A stretch of 8,821 nucleotides of DNA from DASXRU01 sp039933315. Lineage in GTDB: Bacteria; Acidobacteriota; Blastocatellia; Pyrinomonadales; Pyrinomonadaceae. The DNA is taken from contig JBDTOI010000169.1 in assembly GCA_039933315.1 (NCBI GenBank), forward strand, positions 1 through 8,821, given 5' to 3'. Position numbers and translations under genes: made by a program. This document shows positions 6,619 through 8,821 of the stretch, piece after piece. Each line of letters begins with the position of its first letter. Within the stretch, counting starts at the first letter, position 1. The notes under the pieces are model-generated. The model searched no databases. It was not told where the DNA came from and worked only from the letters and a program-made list of their open reading frames with translations.

Positions 6619-6698
6619 GTGGGCGTTTAGAGTATCGACTTTAGTCGGGCTTTTTACTTATTAAGGGCCCGACTAAAGTCGGTACGCTAAACACCCAC
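6619..6698. repeat. Long imperfect inverted repeat filling the nuoG-nuoH spacer
   Basis: Arms 6619-6650 and 6667-6698 are 32 bases each and match as reverse complements at 29 of 32 positions, with a 16-base A/T-rich centre (6651-6666). Each arm contains its own smaller hairpin: CGAC-TTTA-GTCG at 6636-6647 and CCGAC-TAAA-GTCGG at 6669-6682. The distal arm touches the last base of the nuoG stop codon. Read on the minus strand, the proximal arm is followed by an A-rich stretch rather than a T-run, and in the other direction a T5 run follows the first small hairpin. It could be a REP-like element, an RNA-processing or mRNA-stabilising site, or a partial attenuator; I cannot choose between them from sequence. 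Confidence 0.8.
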
Positions 6699-8821
6699 TA
6701 TCTCTCTGTCGTCGCTTGCTCCCGCCGCAGGTCGGCGTCCACAGTTATCTGATACAGGGGCGATATCGCAAAAGTCTCGGGCTCCGGATTGCCAGCAGCC
6801 AGCAAATGAAATTGCGCCACTTTGTCGGTCAAGGTGCCTATCTTAAAAAGTTCGTGACCAACCTTCGGCGTTCCCACAATCTTTTCTGCCGACTCATCAA
6901 GTTCCTCAACCGAGAGCTTGACGGCTTCAAGTTCAGCAGACAGATCGCGCTTTTCCCGCACGGCATGCTTCACCTGGACCGGCTTGCTTTCATCTTTCAA
7001 AAGCGGATAGCGCAAACCTGCATAGGCGGGAATGCGCGCGGCAATCTCGCTAAACACCGCGCTCGCCGACATTTGAAAACCGAAATCCACGCCTAACTCT
7101 TTAGCCAGCTGGGCCGTGATCATCCAATCCGCCTTTGCCTGATGTACTGGTGGAATCGACTGGCGCACGCGTTGGACGAAGCCATCGTTATTGGTAAACG
7201 TGCCGTCAACTTCGGCGAATGATGCGGCGGGGAATACCACATCCGCAAAAGCGGTTGTGTCCGTCTCGAAAAGTTCCTGCACAATGAGCAAATCCAATGA
7301 GGCCAGTGCTTCTTCGTGGCCCCGGAACTGCTCGGGAAGAAGGCTGCCGGCCATGTACATCGCCCTGATCTCCTGGCCGCTTGCTGTCAGCAACTCGCCC
7401 AGACTCGCCGGGCCATTCATCATGCCCATGTCGTTGGCGCCCACGCTGTTGTTGTAAAGCGGCAGCGGGTGCAGCAGCACGCGGCGGCCTTCCCTGGCAA
7501 AAGTGTGAGGCATCTGCGCCACGATGGTCTGCGCCGCTGCGCTCAATTCGCCCCCGAGGACGATCACCAGGTCGCCTTCTGTTTGATTGATCGTATCGCG
7601 GAGTCTGCCTAACTCGTCTTTCTCAATGCCGCACTTGCGCGTCGCTAACTTGTCATGCGAATCGCCGGCGATGGCGAGCACTGCTGCGTCACCACTGCCC
7701 GGACGAATGTGCATGAACTGCGCCGCCTGCTCCCGCAGACGAATGGGAACGGTGTTGATAATGAGAAGTTTCGCGCCGCCATTACGCACGGCCTGGCGAA
7801 TCTGCTTGCCGGTCAAAGGTTGCAACTCTTCAGGCTCGCCGCCAATGAGTAAAATCGTCTTCGCGTAACGAATGTCACGATGCGTAGCCAGCGCACCGCC
7901 CAGGTTGTCGAAGAAAGACCTAAGTGTGAACGCATCCGTGGTGGTGTAATGTTCAGTGCCGATAGCTTCGCCGGCAAACTTGCGCAGACAATACAGAGCT
8001 TCATTGGTCAGGCGCGGGCTACCGACCACCGCTATGGATGGCCCGGTGTGCTGTTCCCTGATGGCCGCAAGTTTGGTTGAGGCTACGCGGATGGCCTCGT
8101 CCCACGTCGCAGGGATCAGGCGCCCGCCTTTCTGGTAGCGGACCAGCGGCGTGCGAATGCGTGCTTCGTGATTTACGAATGGGTGTCCGAACCGGCCCTT
8201 GATGCAAAGAAACTCGCCATTCAATCCATTGACGTGCCTGTCGCGGGCCACGATGCGCATTAAATCGCCTCCGCGCGAACCCAGCGACATCTGGCAGCCG
8301 TCGGAGCAATAGGTACAGGTGGATATTGTCTGGCTAAGTTCCCATGGCCGTGCCTGGTGCCGGTAAGTTGCGTCAAGCAGCGTGCCGGTAGGGCAGACTT
8401 CGATGCAGTTCCCGCACTGCGAACAATCCAACCAGCCACCGTACGTGCCAATGACCGTGTTGGAGCCGCGGCCGCCCGCCTCGATAGCATCTTCGCCCAT
8501 CCATTCGTCGCAGACGCGCGTGCAACGTTTGCAAAGAATGCAACGCTGCGGATCGTTGGCCACCATCGGCGACAGGTATTTTTCCGGTCGCGCGTTCTTT
8601 TTTTCCGTGAACCGTTCTTCCAAGCCGCCCCAGTCAAAAGCCATCTCCTGCAGCTCGCATTCGCCGCCGCGATCGCACACCGGGCAATCGAGTGGATGGT
8701 TTGCCAGCAGAAACTCCATCATCGCCCGCTGCGCTTTTTCAATCTCTTCGCTTTGCGTGGTGACGATCATGCCGTCGGTGCAGATGATGGTGCAGGAGGT
8801 CTGCAGCTTTGGCATCTTCTC
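6698..8821 (-). CDS. nuoG: NADH-quinone oxidoreductase subunit G (5' end cut by window)
   Basis: NuoG is the large iron-sulfur subunit of the peripheral arm. The frame is open to the window edge (707 residues seen); the first 70 or so residues, with three of the four [2Fe-2S] cysteines, lie outside, so the ATG at 8815 is internal. Numbering from that Met, C8 in KLQTSC is the likely last [2Fe-2S] ligand. H40, C44, C47 and C53 (HPLDCPVCDRGGEC) form the His-Cys3 N5 site. C92, C95, C98 and C102, with C131, C134, C137 and C141, form a complete double ferredoxin-type pattern. C167, C170, C174 and C204 match the N7 site. From about residue 215 a degenerate molybdopterin-oxidoreductase-like domain follows. 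A charged tail from about 610 ends at TAG, which abuts the inverted repeat. nuoE and nuoF are expected upstream. Formate dehydrogenase and hydrogenase subunits share the N-terminal half, but the nuo context settles the call. Confidence 0.96.
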   Translation of the reverse strand, partial: EKMPKLQTSCTIICTDGMIVTTQSEEIEKAQRAMMEFLLANHPLDCPVCDRGGECELQEMAFDWGGLEERFTEKKNARPEKYLSPMVANDPQRCILCKRCTRVCDEWMGEDAIEAGGRGSNTVIGTYGGWLDCSQCGNCIEVCPTGTLLDATYRHQARPWELSQTISTCTYCSDGCQMSLGSRGGDLMRIVARDRHVNGLNGEFLCIKGRFGHPFVNHEARIRTPLVRYQKGGRLIPATWDEAIRVASTKLAAIREQHTGPSIAVVGSPRLTNEALYCLRKFAGEAIGTEHYTTTDAFTLRSFFDNLGGALATHRDIRYAKTILLIGGEPEELQPLTGKQIRQAVRNGGAKLLIINTVPIRLREQAAQFMHIRPGSGDAAVLAIAGDSHDKLATRKCGIEKDELGRLRDTINQTEGDLVIVLGGELSAAAQTIVAQMPHTFAREGRRVLLHPLPLYNNSVGANDMGMMNGPASLGELLTASGQEIRAMYMAGSLLPEQFRGHEEALASLDLLIVQELFETDTTAFADVVFPAASFAEVDGTFTNNDGFVQRVRQSIPPVHQAKADWMITAQLAKELGVDFGFQMSASAVFSEIAARIPAYAGLRYPLLKDESKPVQVKHAVREKRDLSAELEAVKLSVEELDESAEKIVGTPKVGHELFKIGTLTDKVAQFHLLAAGNPEPETFAISPLYQITVDADLRREQATTER

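Overview
The window is the distal part of a respiratory complex I (NADH:quinone oxidoreductase, nuo) operon. Every gene reads on the minus strand, so transcription runs from high to low coordinates. The order is nuoG (5' end cut by the window edge), nuoH, nuoJ, nuoK, nuoL, nuoM, then a secreted thioredoxin-fold (TlpA/ResA-like) gene whose 3' end runs off the window at base 1. The DNA is moderately GC-rich. The protein sequences, together with palindromic intergenic repeats built on TTCA/TTTA hairpin loops, look most like Acidobacteriota to me. That is recognition by eye, not a search, and I hold it at about 0.6.

Layout by position: 8821-6698 nuoG; 6697-6609 intergenic, almost entirely one long imperfect inverted repeat; 6608-5571 nuoH; 5570-5531 a 40-base spacer with a short 9-base-period repeat; 5530-4877 nuoJ, overlapping nuoK (4880-4560) by four bases; 4559-4332 the largest gap, holding a 150-base nested palindromic element (4395-4544); 4331-2169 nuoL; 2164-590 nuoM; 589-513 a short spacer; 512-1 the thioredoxin-like gene.

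How the genes work together: NuoG carries electrons from the NADH-oxidising module (NuoE/NuoF, expected upstream outside the window) along iron-sulfur clusters. NuoH forms the membrane floor of the quinone pocket. NuoJ, NuoK, NuoL and NuoM form the membrane arm with its antiporter-like proton channels. The key charged residues of the membrane subunits are all visible, so the genes look functional.

Three things stand out. First, nuoI, usually between nuoH and nuoJ, is absent, and nuoN, usually straight after nuoM, is not there either. Second, the two longest gaps inside the operon hold elaborate symmetric palindromes that share a hairpin design: covarying stems around a TTYA loop in one half and its complement TRAA in the other. 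This suggests one family of structured, possibly mobile, repeats. Third, NuoG has a complete double ferredoxin-type cysteine set plus the N7 site, predicting more clusters than the mitochondrial homologue. I saw no RNA gene, CRISPR array, transposase gene or defence system.
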